From Azospirillum halopraeferens DSM 3675 (GTDB taxonomy: Bacteria > Pseudomonadota > Alphaproteobacteria > Azospirillales > Azospirillaceae), in NCBI RefSeq assembly GCF_000429625.1, contig NZ_AUCF01000001.1, forward strand, positions 682,001 to 746,000: 64,000 bases of DNA. The letters run 5' to 3'. The notes beneath the pieces were generated by a model. The model saw only the letters and a list, made by a program, of their open reading frames with translations, ran no database searches and was not told the DNA's origin. A program made the position numbers and the translations under genes. Positions 42,964 to 53,695 of this stretch are shown one piece after another; within the stretch, counting starts at the first letter, position 1; every line of letters starts with the position of its first letter.

Positions 42964-44016
42964 ATGTCCGGCCAACTCATCCGCCGCCATGATCAGTTTT
43001 TCAAGCGCCTGCTCGACCAGCCCGGCGCGGCCGGTGCCCTGCTGCGCGAGCGGCTGCCCCCGGCGATCACGGCACGGCTGTCCGACGATCCGCCGGAGTT
43101 GCTGCACGGCTCCTTCATCTCGGAGGATCTGGCCGAGTTCCGGACCGACCGCCTGTATCGGGCCTCGACGCGGGCCGGTGTCACGGCGCTGATCCACGTG
43201 GTGGTCGAACACAAATCCGCCCCCGATCCGCGCGTCGCCTTGCAGTTGCTGGGGTACAAGTCCCGCATCCTGCATTGGTGGGACGCCCGCCGGAAGGTCG
43301 ACGACGACGGGGAACCGGTGGCACTGCCTGTGGTGGTGTCGATGGTGGTCTATCACGGTGCGGCCCCGTGGCGGGTTCCGCTGTCGTTGGGCGGCATCAT
43401 CGCCGCCGATCCGGACCTGCTCCCGTACGCTCCCGATTTCCGGTACAGCCTGGTCGATCTCGGCCGGATCGCGGATACGCAACTGTCGCAGGAACCGGTC
43501 CTTCGCGTCGGATTCCTGATCCTGAAGCACGGCACGCGCGGAGAGGATCTGCGCCGCACGCTGCTCACCCTCGGCCCCGCCGCCTACGCTCTGGGGTTTG
43601 ATGAACTCGTGGCCCTCATGCGCTATGTTCTGAGGGAGCCGAACGACGTGGAGGCCGGCGTCGTCCGCGATGTGCTGGCCGAGATTGTGCCGGGACAGGA
43701 GGAGCGCGTCATGTCCATCGCCCTTGAGCAGTTCGAGAAGCAGTGGAAAGCCGAGGCGTTCAAGCACGGATGGGACCAGGGAAGGGCTGACGGGAAGGCC
43801 GAAGGGAAAAGCGAGGGGAAGGCCGAGGGGATAGCGCTGGGTGAAATCGAAGGGCGGGCGGCGAGCCTGTCGCGGTTGCTCGAGCGGCGCTTCGGCAAGG
43901 TTCCGCCGGCGGTACGGGACCGCATCAGGACGGCGTCCCTGGCGGAACTGGACGCCTGGTTCGACGCGGCCATCGACGCCCCGGCACTGGAGGAGGTGTT
44001 CCGGGCCGGCCACTGA
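42964..44016 (+). CDS. Rpn family nuclease (YhgA-like putative transposase)
   Basis: A 350-residue protein of the Rpn/Transposase_31 group, DNA nucleases that promote RecA-independent recombination. Seen: RRHDQFFKRLLDQPGAAGAL, LSEDLAEFRTDRLYRA-type segment with acidic residues, and HVVVEHKSAPDPRVALQLLGYK, whose Glu-x-Lys fits the PD-(D/E)xK core. The C-terminal part holds DGKAEGKSEGKAEG repeats and a DUF4351-like helix LSRLLERRFGKVPPAV. The TGA stop at 44014 is the first codon of repeat copy C. Confidence 0.85.
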   Translation: MSGQLIRRHDQFFKRLLDQPGAAGALLRERLPPAITARLSDDPPELLHGSFISEDLAEFRTDRLYRASTRAGVTALIHVVVEHKSAPDPRVALQLLGYKSRILHWWDARRKVDDDGEPVALPVVVSMVVYHGAAPWRVPLSLGGIIAADPDLLPYAPDFRYSLVDLGRIADTQLSQEPVLRVGFLILKHGTRGEDLRRTLLTLGPAAYALGFDELVALMRYVLREPNDVEAGVVRDVLAEIVPGQEERVMSIALEQFEKQWKAEAFKHGWDQGRADGKAEGKSEGKAEGIALGEIEGRAASLSRLLERRFGKVPPAVRDRIRTASLAELDAWFDAAIDAPALEEVFRAGH

Positions 44017-44085
44017 TACGGCAGATCAATGCCGCACGGATCGATAAGGGCATACCCACGGCATCATTCAGATGATGCGGGTACG
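44014..44085 (+). repeat. Stop-codon-linked palindromic repeat, copy C
   Basis: Begins TGATACGGCAGATCAATGCC, the TGA being the stop codon of the Rpn-type gene. The ACGGCCGG palindrome is lost, the GATCAATGCC box keeps only one arm, and the outer hairpin is CATACCCACGGCATCAT with ATGATGCGGGTA (partly paired). Confidence 0.65.
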
Positions 44086-44239
44086 AAGGCGGACGGCGTC
44101 ATGAAAGGTTAACCGGTTGTGGTGTCGATTCCCCGCACGGCGCCGGTTGAACCATGGTAGGTTCCGGCAAACGTTTGCCGGCCGAACGGCACGCGCCATC
44201 AGTCGTGCCCAGAGGCGGCCCCGGGAGACCACCGATATC

Positions 44240-44950
44240 ATGAAGACTACCCCTCCCCACATCGTCTCCTCGTATGAAGAGGCGCTCAAGAAGCTGCGCT
44301 CCAGCGTCGTCGAGATGGCCGGTGCCGCAGAAAGCCAACTTGACCGCGCTCTGTCGGCGTTGACCCAGCGCGACCCGACCCTGGCGAGCGAGGTCATCCG
44401 GGACGATGGCCGGCTCGACCGCGGCGAGCAGCAGATCGAATCCGACTGCATGCGCCTGCTGGTGCTGCGCCAGCCCGTGGCCGATGACCTGCGCCAGGTG
44501 ATTGCGGCCCTCAAGATCGCCGGCAATCTGGAGCGGGTGGGCGATTACGCCGCCAACATCGCCAAGCGCGCCACGGCCATGACCGACCTGCCCGATTCAG
44601 CCGCCCTGGCGGCCCTGCCGGAGCTGGGGCGGCAGGTGCGCGAGCGGCTGACGACCGTCATCGACGCCTATGTGGAAGGCGATGCCGACCTGGCCCTTGA
44701 CGTCTGGCGGCGGGACGAGGAGGTGGACGCCCTCTACACCAGCCTGTGCGAAGGCATCACCCGCGACGCCGCCGCCCGGCCGGAACTGTTCACCATGCAC
44801 ATGCACCTGCTGTTCATCGCCAAGGGGCTGGAGCGGGTCGGCGACCACGCCACCAACATCGCCGAGGTGGTGCATTTCGTCGTCACCGGGCAGCCCCTGT
44901 CCGAAGCCCGCCCCAAGGCCGACCTGACCAGCGTCGCCGCCGACACCTGA
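44240..44950 (+). CDS. phoU: Phosphate signalling protein PhoU
   Basis: A 236-residue protein of two three-helix bundles, each with the PhoU metal-cluster motif: GNLERVGDYAANIAKRA and KGLERVGDHATNIAEVV. PhoU links the Pst transporter with the PhoR kinase and dampens phosphate uptake. Unusually for PhoU, no pstSCAB or phoB/phoR genes are adjacent. The ATG at 44240 follows GGGAG. The phosphate cotransporter gene of the P1B-ATPase operon lies 7 kb upstream. Confidence 0.95.
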   Translation: MKTTPPHIVSSYEEALKKLRSSVVEMAGAAESQLDRALSALTQRDPTLASEVIRDDGRLDRGEQQIESDCMRLLVLRQPVADDLRQVIAALKIAGNLERVGDYAANIAKRATAMTDLPDSAALAALPELGRQVRERLTTVIDAYVEGDADLALDVWRRDEEVDALYTSLCEGITRDAAARPELFTMHMHLLFIAKGLERVGDHATNIAEVVHFVVTGQPLSEARPKADLTSVAADT

Positions 44951-44972
44951 GCGGCGGGCCCGTTTGCTAAGA

Positions 44973-45007
44973 AAAAGGGCGCGCTCCCGCAAGGAGCGCG
45001 CCCTTTT
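44973..45007. terminator. Bidirectional rho-independent terminator between phoU and ilvC
   Basis: A perfect 15-bp stem (44973-44987 with 44993-45007) with a 5-base loop. The stem is flanked by AAAA on the left and TTTT on the right, so it can end transcripts of both convergent genes, phoU and ilvC. Confidence 0.9.
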
Positions 45008-45061
45008 CGTGTGTGCCGTCCACCGCCCCGCGGGATGCCGCGGGGCGGTGGCGAACATCGA

Positions 45062-46141
<1,080 letters not shown>

Positions 46142-46606
46142 TTAATCCGTCGGAGGAAGGGCCGCGTCAAGCAATTCGCGGTTCTTTTCGTTGACCGGGT
46201 TTACAATGGTGACACCACCCACACGCATGCCGTCGTGGCCGTCCTCCGACAGCAGCAGCGCACAGCCGGCCCTCTGCGCGGTGGCCAGCAGAAGGGCATC
46301 CCGGAAGGGAATGCCGTGGTCCAGATAGATCCGGCACGCCCGCTCGAAGCAGCCCTCATCGGCCGCGACAACCGGAAACACCGCACGCAGCGCATCCGCG
46401 GCGGCGATGGCGACCGGCGGAGCGATGCGGCATTTCGGCACGGCGACGTGGATGAATTCACCCAGGCTTTGCAATGCCAGGACCACTTCGTATCCAGGCG
46501 TTTCAGCCCGTTTCAGCAGACCAATGGCTGCCGCATGCCGACCCGCCGGAACCGCCTTCGGATCGAACGCATACACCAGAACGTTGGTATCGAAGCACAG
46601 CTTCAT
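46142..46606 (-). CDS. VapC-like PIN-domain toxin
   Basis: A 154-residue PIN-domain ribonuclease. Acidic residues: Asp6 in CFDTNVLVYAFD, Glu in SLGEFIHV, Asp in FRDALLLATA and Asp in SEDGHDG. The start overlaps the antitoxin's TGA (ATGA). Inserted within the branched-chain amino acid gene cluster. Confidence 0.88.
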   Translation of the reverse strand: MKLCFDTNVLVYAFDPKAVPAGRHAAAIGLLKRAETPGYEVVLALQSLGEFIHVAVPKCRIAPPVAIAAADALRAVFPVVAADEGCFERACRIYLDHGIPFRDALLLATAQRAGCALLLSEDGHDGMRVGGVTIVNPVNEKNRELLDAALPPTD

Positions 46607-46905
46607 GTCCGATGTTGCCGCCAACGCTCTTCCAGCTCTTCCGTGCGATCGTCGTAGATTTCTCTGCGCGACCAACGCACGCCATCGAATGGGAGTCCCT
46701 CTTCCATCATGGCTTGGAGTTTGATCCAGGCGGCGGCACGTTCGGCAACGTCGGAGTTGTATTCCTGTCGTGCCGGCGCGGATTCGGGAACCAGACGCAC
46801 GACCGGCGTGCCGTTGCGCGTGATCACGACCTCCTCGCCCCGCTCGGCCCGGTCGAGCAGGTCGGAGAGCTGAGCCCTCGCCTCTTCGATCGACAGCATC
46901 TTCAT
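46603..46905 (-). CDS. Phd/YefM-type antitoxin
   Basis: A 100-residue protein. The N-terminal part MLSIEEARAQLSDLLDRAER with VITRNGTPVVRLVP is typical of Phd/YefM DNA-binding antitoxins; the C-terminal part with GVRWSRREIYDDRTEELEER should bind the PIN toxin. GGAGGA lies about eight bases before the ATG at 46905. Confidence 0.88.
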   Translation of the reverse strand: MKMLSIEEARAQLSDLLDRAERGEEVVITRNGTPVVRLVPESAPARQEYNSDVAERAAAWIKLQAMMEEGLPFDGVRWSRREIYDDRTEELEERWRQHRT

Positions 46906-46976
46906 CGCGCCATCCTCCGCCGCGGGTGTCCGCCCGCACATGGTAACACGTGCGGACGGATTCCCGAACGGACCGC

Positions 46977-47027
46977 TCATACCGACGGCCGGAATACAGC
47001 CGAAGCGATCATGTTCCGGCCGTATCA
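46977..47027 (-). repeat. Stop-codon-linked palindromic repeat, copy D
   Basis: On the minus strand it starts TGATACGGCCGGAA, the TGA being the stop codon of ilvN, and ends GTCGGTATGA like copy A. Perfect 10-bp arms ACGGCCGGAA (46985-46994) and TTCCGGCCGT (47014-47023). Middle GATCAATGCC part absent. Confidence 0.85.
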
Positions 47028-47531
47028 GAAGCCCGTCGGCCCCTTGGACATGGCGAGTACGCCGGTGCGGCTGGTCTCCACCAGGCCGAGCTGGGCCATC
47101 AGGCCGATGAACTCGTCGACCTGCACGGTGGTGCCGGTCAACTCGAAGACGAAGGAGGTGAGCGTGGCGTCCACCACCTGCGCCTTGAAGATGTCGGCGA
47201 GCCGCAGCGCCTCGATGCGGCGGTCGCCGGTGCCGGCAACCTTGACCAGGGCCAGTTCGCGCTCGACGCACGGCCCCTCGTCGGTCAGGTCATGGACCTT
47301 GTGCACCGGCACCAGCCGGTCGAGCTGCGCCTTGATCTGCTCGACGATCATGCGGGTGCCCGAGGTCACCAGCGTGATGCGCGACAGGTGGCCGGCGTTG
47401 TCGACCTCCGCCACCGTCAGGCTCTCGATGTTGTAGCCGCGGCCCGAGAACAGGCCGATGACGCGGGCCAGCACGCCCGGCTCGTTGTCCACCAGCACCG
47501 CGATGGTGTGCTTTTCGATCTTCTCTTCCAC
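47025..47531 (-). CDS. ilvN: Acetolactate synthase small (regulatory) subunit
   Basis: A 168-residue regulatory subunit with N-terminal ACT domain (HTIAVLVDNEPGVLARVIGLFSGRGYNIESL) and a C-terminal ALS small-subunit domain. It confers valine feedback on IlvB and boosts activity. The start is GTG at 47531. It follows ilvB by 27 bases; its TGA lies at the beginning of repeat copy D. Confidence 0.95.
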   Translation of the reverse strand: MEEKIEKHTIAVLVDNEPGVLARVIGLFSGRGYNIESLTVAEVDNAGHLSRITLVTSGTRMIVEQIKAQLDRLVPVHKVHDLTDEGPCVERELALVKVAGTGDRRIEALRLADIFKAQVVDATLTSFVFELTGTTVQVDEFIGLMAQLGLVETSRTGVLAMSKGPTGF

Positions 47532-47558
47532 GACACGGATCTCCGCCAGCTCGTTTCT

Positions 47559-49322
<1,764 letters not shown>

Positions 49323-49528
49323 CGGTTTCGACCTTCTCTGCTGGCCCCGTCCGCGGGGGCCCGTTCGCTCCGTTCGGTTCCGCGGGTGCTATGCTGACAA
49401 AACAAAGGGTTACCCCCAACCGCGGAGCCGGGAGCGAGACCCTATGCGAAGTGGCCGGGGCGGGTCAACGATTTTTGCGAATTATCGCAAAGCTTTCTTG
49501 TCGCAGCTTTTCCACTTATTTCCCGAAC

Positions 49529-49559
49529 GGAGCAACCCGCCGTCGCGGCGGGCTGCTCC
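49529..49559 (-). terminator. Hairpin downstream of aminotransferase gene
   Basis: A 14-bp stem with one mismatch (49529-49542 with 49546-49559) and a 3-base loop, 13 bases past the stop of the aminotransferase gene. No T-run; it could also lie in the ilvB leader region transcribed from further upstream. Confidence 0.5.
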
Positions 49560-49572
49560 GCGGGTCCGCTTC

Positions 49573-50787
49573 TCAGGCCGTAACGGGTTCCAGCAGGCCG
49601 GCGATGCGCCGCACGCCCTCGCGGATCCGCTCGGGCTTGGTGGCGGAGAAGCTGAGCCGGATGGTGTTCGCCCCGGACCGGTCGGCGAAGAAGGCCGCCC
49701 CCGGCACGAAGGCGACGTTGGCCTCCCGCACGGCGCGCTCCAGCAGCGTCACGCCGCATTGCCCATGCTGCAGCTCGATCCACACGAACATGCCGCCCTG
49801 CGGCCGCGTCCAGGTCACGCCGGCCGGCATGAACTCCGCCAGCGCCGCCAGCATGGCGTCCCGCCGCTCCTTGTAGGCGACGCGCAGGCGCCGGACGTGG
49901 CTGTCGAAGATCTGGCTCACCACGTCGTGCATGACGATCTGGTTGATGGTCGAGGTGTGCAGGTCCGCCGCCTGCTTCATCAGCACCAGCCGGTTGACCA
50001 CCTCGCGCGCCGCCGAGACCCAGCCGACCCGCAGGGCCGGCACCATGGTCTTGGAAAACGAGCCGCAGTGGATCACCTGCCCCGGCCGGCCGCCGTTGCG
50101 CGCGGCATCGATGGCGGCCAGGGACGGCAGCGCCTCGCCGTCGTAGCGCAGCTCGGCGTAGGCGGCGTCCTCGACGATGGGGATGCCGGCCGCGGCGCAC
50201 AGATCGACGATCGCCTCGCGCCGCGCCGTCGACACGGTGGTGCCGTTGGGATTCTGGAAATCGGGAACGAGGTAGAGGAACTTCGGCCGCTGCGCCAGCG
50301 CCGCCTCCAGGTCCGCGAGCACCGGCCCCTCCTCGTCCATGGCGATGGAGACGTAGCGCGGCTCGTAGGGGGAGAACGCCTGGAGCGCCCCGAGATAGGT
50401 GGGCTTGGTCACCGCCACCAGGTCGCCGGGGCCGATCAGCAGCTTGCCGATGAAGTCCAGGGCCTGCTGCGAGCCGCTGGTCACCAGCACCTCGTCCAGG
50501 TCCGGGCGCACGCCCTTGCGCTCCATATAGGCGACGATCCATTCCCGCAGCGGCGTGTAGCCCTCGCTGATGGTGTACTGCAACGCCCCGCCCGCCCCGG
50601 CGTTGGACTGGAACACCTTCTCGTAGGCGCGGGCGATGGCCGCCGACGGGAACAGGTCGGGGTCGGGGATGCCGCCGGCGAACGAGATGATCTCCGGCCG
50701 GTCGATCAGCTTCAGCAACTCCCGGATTTCCGACGCCGCCATTCCCGCGATGCGTCCGGCAAACAGATCACCCCACTCAAGCGTCAC
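49573..50787 (-). CDS. PLP-dependent aminotransferase, class I/II (LysN-like)
   Basis: A 404-residue fold-type I aminotransferase of the group acting on 2-aminoadipate, aromatic or branched-chain substrates. Seen: ISFAGGIPDPDLFP, LQYTISEGYTPLREW, PDFQNPNGTT, the Asp in VEDAAYAEL, and the PLP Lys in CGSFSKTMVPALRVGW. Start is GTG at 50787 with an ideal AGGAGG upstream. 18 bases after miaA, so one transcript is likely. Confidence 0.9.
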   Translation of the reverse strand: MTLEWGDLFAGRIAGMAASEIRELLKLIDRPEIISFAGGIPDPDLFPSAAIARAYEKVFQSNAGAGGALQYTISEGYTPLREWIVAYMERKGVRPDLDEVLVTSGSQQALDFIGKLLIGPGDLVAVTKPTYLGALQAFSPYEPRYVSIAMDEEGPVLADLEAALAQRPKFLYLVPDFQNPNGTTVSTARREAIVDLCAAAGIPIVEDAAYAELRYDGEALPSLAAIDAARNGGRPGQVIHCGSFSKTMVPALRVGWVSAAREVVNRLVLMKQAADLHTSTINQIVMHDVVSQIFDSHVRRLRVAYKERRDAMLAALAEFMPAGVTWTRPQGGMFVWIELQHGQCGVTLLERAVREANVAFVPGAAFFADRSGANTIRLSFSATKPERIREGVRRIAGLLEPVTA

Positions 50788-50805
50788 TTTGCGTCCTCCT
50801 GCGAC

Positions 50806-51759
50806 TCAGCCACGCAATTCCGCTGCGGCCAGCCGCAGAATGGCATCACGTTGCGCCGGAGAGTAGAGCGAAGAAATGGTATGGCAGCCATGCTGCCCTA
50901 TCAACTGATGGCGGAACCAGGTGACCTGCCGCTTGGCGTAGCGCCGGGTCGACTGCTGGGCCAGCCCGATCGCCTCGTCCAGCGTCAGGTCGCCGTGCAG
51001 GTGGCGGCGCAGTTCCGGCACCCCCAGCGCCTTCATGGCCGGCAGGTCGGGATCGAGGCCGAGCGCGTCAAGGCGCCGCACCTCCTCGGCGGCCCCCCGC
51101 CGCACCATGGCGACGAAACGGCCGTCGCCGGCGGCGTAGAGGGCGGGGCGCGGCGGGTCGATCACCAGCACCAGGAACGACAGGCCGGGCGGCGGCCCCT
51201 CGGCGGTGTCGCGCTGCCACTCCGACAGGGGCCGGCCGGTGGCTTCCAGCACCTCCCGGGCGCGGGTCAGGCGGGTCGTGTCGCCGGGATTCAGCCGGAC
51301 GGCGGCGGGGTCGCGCGCCACCAGCTCGGCCCGGAACGCCTCGCCGCCCAGAACGCGCAGCCGGTCCCGGACGGCGCGGCGGATCGCGTCGGGCACCGCC
51401 GGCACCGCGCACAGGCCCTGCATCAGCGCCCTGAGGTAAAGCCCGGTGCCGCCGACCACCACGGGCACCCGCCCCTGCGCCCGGGCCGCGGCGATCTCCG
51501 CCAAAGCCATGTCCCGCCAGCGCGCCGCCGAGCCGCGCTCGGCCGCCGGCAGCACGCCGTAGAGGACGTGCGGCACCCGGGCCAGGTCTTCGGCCGCCGG
51601 CCGCGCCGTCACCACGTCCAGCTCGCGGTAGAGCTGCATGCTGTCGGCGTTGACCACCGTGCCGCCGAACTCCGCCGCGAGGTCGACGGCCAGCGCCGAC
51701 TTGCCCGACGCCGTCGGGCCGCCGATCACGATGACGGGGGCGTTGCGATCCTCGGCCAT
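50806..51759 (-). CDS. miaA: tRNA dimethylallyltransferase
   Basis: A 317-residue enzyme adding dimethylallyl to A37 of tRNAs reading UNN codons. Seen: P-loop GGPTASGKSALA, NADSMQLYRELDVVTARP, VVVGGTGLYLRALMQGL, and the C-terminal TRRYAKRQVTWFR. Start at 51759 is supported by GAGAGGGA upstream. Divergent from serB with 158 bases between. Confidence 0.96.
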   Translation of the reverse strand: MAEDRNAPVIVIGGPTASGKSALAVDLAAEFGGTVVNADSMQLYRELDVVTARPAAEDLARVPHVLYGVLPAAERGSAARWRDMALAEIAAARAQGRVPVVVGGTGLYLRALMQGLCAVPAVPDAIRRAVRDRLRVLGGEAFRAELVARDPAAVRLNPGDTTRLTRAREVLEATGRPLSEWQRDTAEGPPPGLSFLVLVIDPPRPALYAAGDGRFVAMVRRGAAEEVRRLDALGLDPDLPAMKALGVPELRRHLHGDLTLDEAIGLAQQSTRRYAKRQVTWFRHQLIGQHGCHTISSLYSPAQRDAILRLAAAELRG

Positions 51760-51917
51760 GCTCGTCCCTCTCCGTTCTCCCTCGATCAACAGGCGGCGCC
51801 CGCTACCGGAATTAACCGATTGCGGCGATTCCCGCCATGGCCACGCCGCGATGGGCGGTTGGCCGCGGCCGACCGGCTGTGGTAGGGAGCAGCGCGCCCA
51901 CCGCCGGATTCCCCGCC

Positions 51918-52814
51918 ATGAACGCCGTCATCACCCTGATCGCCGCCCCCGCCGCCCCGTTCGACGAGGACGCGGCGCTCGCCGCGCGCGCCGCCCTCGA
52001 AGCGCTGGGCGCCGAAACCGCCCGGCCCGACTGGCTGGCGCCGGGCACCGCCTGCGACGTCGCCTTCAACCGGCTGGTGCCGGAGCAGGCGGAGGCCGCG
52101 GCCCGGCAGGCGCTCGGCGATTTGCCCGTCGACATCGTGGCCCAGCCGCTGGAAGGCCGCCGCAAGCGGCTGCTGATCGCCGACATGGAATCGACCATCA
52201 TCCACCAGGAGATGCTGGACGAGCTGGGCGACTACGTCGGCATGAAGGAGCGCATCGCCGCCATCACCGCCCGCGCCATGAACGGGGAAATCGACTTCCG
52301 CGACGCCCTGCGTGAACGGGTGGCGCTGCTGAAGGGGCTGCCGGCCGGCGTGCTGGACGAGGTGTGGGAGCGCGCCCGGCTGATGCCCGGTGCGCGCTCC
52401 CTGGTCGCCACCATGAAGGCGAACGGCGCCTACTGCGTCCTGGTCTCCGGCGGTTTCCGCTGCTTCACCGCGCGGGTGCGCGACTGGGTGGGGTTCGACG
52501 AGGACCAGGGCAACGACCTGGAGGTCGCCGACGGCACTCTGACCGGCCGCCCGGTCGAGCCGATCCTCGACCGCGACAGCAAGCTTCAGGCGCTGGTTCG
52601 CTTCGCCGCGGCGCAGCGCGTGCCGATGGCCGGAACGCTGGCGGTCGGCGACGGCGCCAACGACCTGCCCATGCTGCTCGCCGCCGGGCTGGGCATCGCC
52701 TTCCGCGCCAAGCCGGCCGTCGCGGCGGAAGCGCGCGCCCGCGTCGATCACGGCGATCTCACGGCCCTGCTCTACGCACAGGGCTATCGTGCCGGAGACA
52801 TTGCGGAGTCCTGA
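51918..52814 (+). CDS. serB: Phosphoserine phosphatase
   Basis: A 298-residue HAD-superfamily phosphatase for the last step of serine synthesis. Motif I is LIADMESTII with Asp89; the second acidic residue is Glu91 rather than the usual Asp of DxDx[TV]. Motif II VLVSGGFRCF, motif III Lys, motif IV VGDGANDLPML. The N-terminal 80 residues form an ACT-like domain. The start at 51918 gives the usual length. Confidence 0.92.
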   Translation: MNAVITLIAAPAAPFDEDAALAARAALEALGAETARPDWLAPGTACDVAFNRLVPEQAEAAARQALGDLPVDIVAQPLEGRRKRLLIADMESTIIHQEMLDELGDYVGMKERIAAITARAMNGEIDFRDALRERVALLKGLPAGVLDEVWERARLMPGARSLVATMKANGAYCVLVSGGFRCFTARVRDWVGFDEDQGNDLEVADGTLTGRPVEPILDRDSKLQALVRFAAAQRVPMAGTLAVGDGANDLPMLLAAGLGIAFRAKPAVAAEARARVDHGDLTALLYAQGYRAGDIAES

Positions 52815-52903
52815 GAGGTCGGCGCGCCGGACGGATTGACCGCCCCTCCCCCACCGGTGGTAGGGTCGCCGACGTTCCGTTCGTCCGCGCGATGGAGATG
52901 CCC

Positions 52904-53503
52904 ATGCGCCGCCCCGTGCGCCCCCACGTTCCGGCCTGCGCCGCGCTGCTGCTGGCCCTGACGGCCCTGCCGGCATCGGCACAGGACGCCGACTTCGCGC
53001 GCGGCTACATCATCCCTCTGGACGAGGAGATCGTGGTGCCCCGGCCCGGCCTGCGGGAGCGCGCGGCCGACCGGGCCCTCGACGCCTGGCGCAGCCTCTC
53101 CGAAGGCGCTGCGGAGGCGACGGCAAAGGCCGGAGCCACCATCGCCCCGGTGGTGCGGGAGTTGAAGGATGCGGTGGCCCCCGCGCTGGACGCCGCCGAA
53201 CGGACCCTGGGCCCCACCGCCGCCACCGTCGGCGACACCATCACCCGGGTCGCCGCACCGGCCATCGTCGGCGTTGAGACGGGCGCCGGACGGGTCTGGT
53301 CGGAGGCGGAGATCCTCGCCGACGATGCCCGCGACGCCGCCGGCCGCCTCGCCGTGTCCCTGGCGGACACCGCGGCCGAGGTGCGCGCCCACCCGGCCAT
53401 GCAGACCATGGCCGACGTCGGCATCCTCTGGCGGGTCGCCGAAGGTGCGGCGGTCACCCTGCTGGTCGGCGGCATGGCCTGGCGCAAGCTGCGCGGTGCC
53501 TGA
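52904..53503 (+). CDS. Exported hypothetical protein, 199 residues
   Basis: Unrecognised. Residues 1-28 form a signal peptide ending PASAQD. The mature part has DFARGYIIPLDEEIVVPRPG, then long Ala-rich amphipathic helices, and a hydrophobic C-terminal stretch AVTLLVGGMAWRKL that may be a membrane anchor. Of three in-frame ATGs at 52892, 52898 and 52904 the last is chosen because GGAG lies six bases before it. Its TGA is the first codon of repeat copy E. Confidence 0.6.
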   Translation: MRRPVRPHVPACAALLLALTALPASAQDADFARGYIIPLDEEIVVPRPGLRERAADRALDAWRSLSEGAAEATAKAGATIAPVVRELKDAVAPALDAAERTLGPTAATVGDTITRVAAPAIVGVETGAGRVWSEAEILADDARDAAGRLAVSLADTAAEVRAHPAMQTMADVGILWRVAEGAAVTLLVGGMAWRKLRGA

Positions 53504-53601
53504 TTCGGCCGGAACATGATCCCTTCCATTCTGCAGATCAATGCCGTGGCATTGATCGGGAAGGGCTCGCCGTCGGCATCCGTCCGATGCCGACGGTGTG
53601 A
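53501..53601 (+). repeat. Stop-codon-linked palindromic repeat, copy E
   Basis: Begins TGATTCGGCCGGAACATGAT at the TGA of the exported hypothetical gene. Contains the perfect 22-base palindrome 53536-53557 (GATCAATGCC arms), and an 11-bp hairpin 53570-53580 with 53586-53596; ends GGTGTGA. The right arm of the ACGGCCGG palindrome is missing. Confidence 0.85.
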
Positions 53602-53695
53602 GCGGCGGCATCGCCGCCCTATCCGGAATCGTCCTTGATCCGGCCGACCGGGACCGCACCAATGGCCGCGGACCCTTCCGCCGTACCCTGGTTCG

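Noticed and set aside
49323-49572. Possible ilv leader peptide and attenuator
   Set aside because: A hairpin is present, but no short frame rich in Leu, Val or Ile codons precedes ilvB; the hairpin fits better as an end for the aminotransferase transcript.
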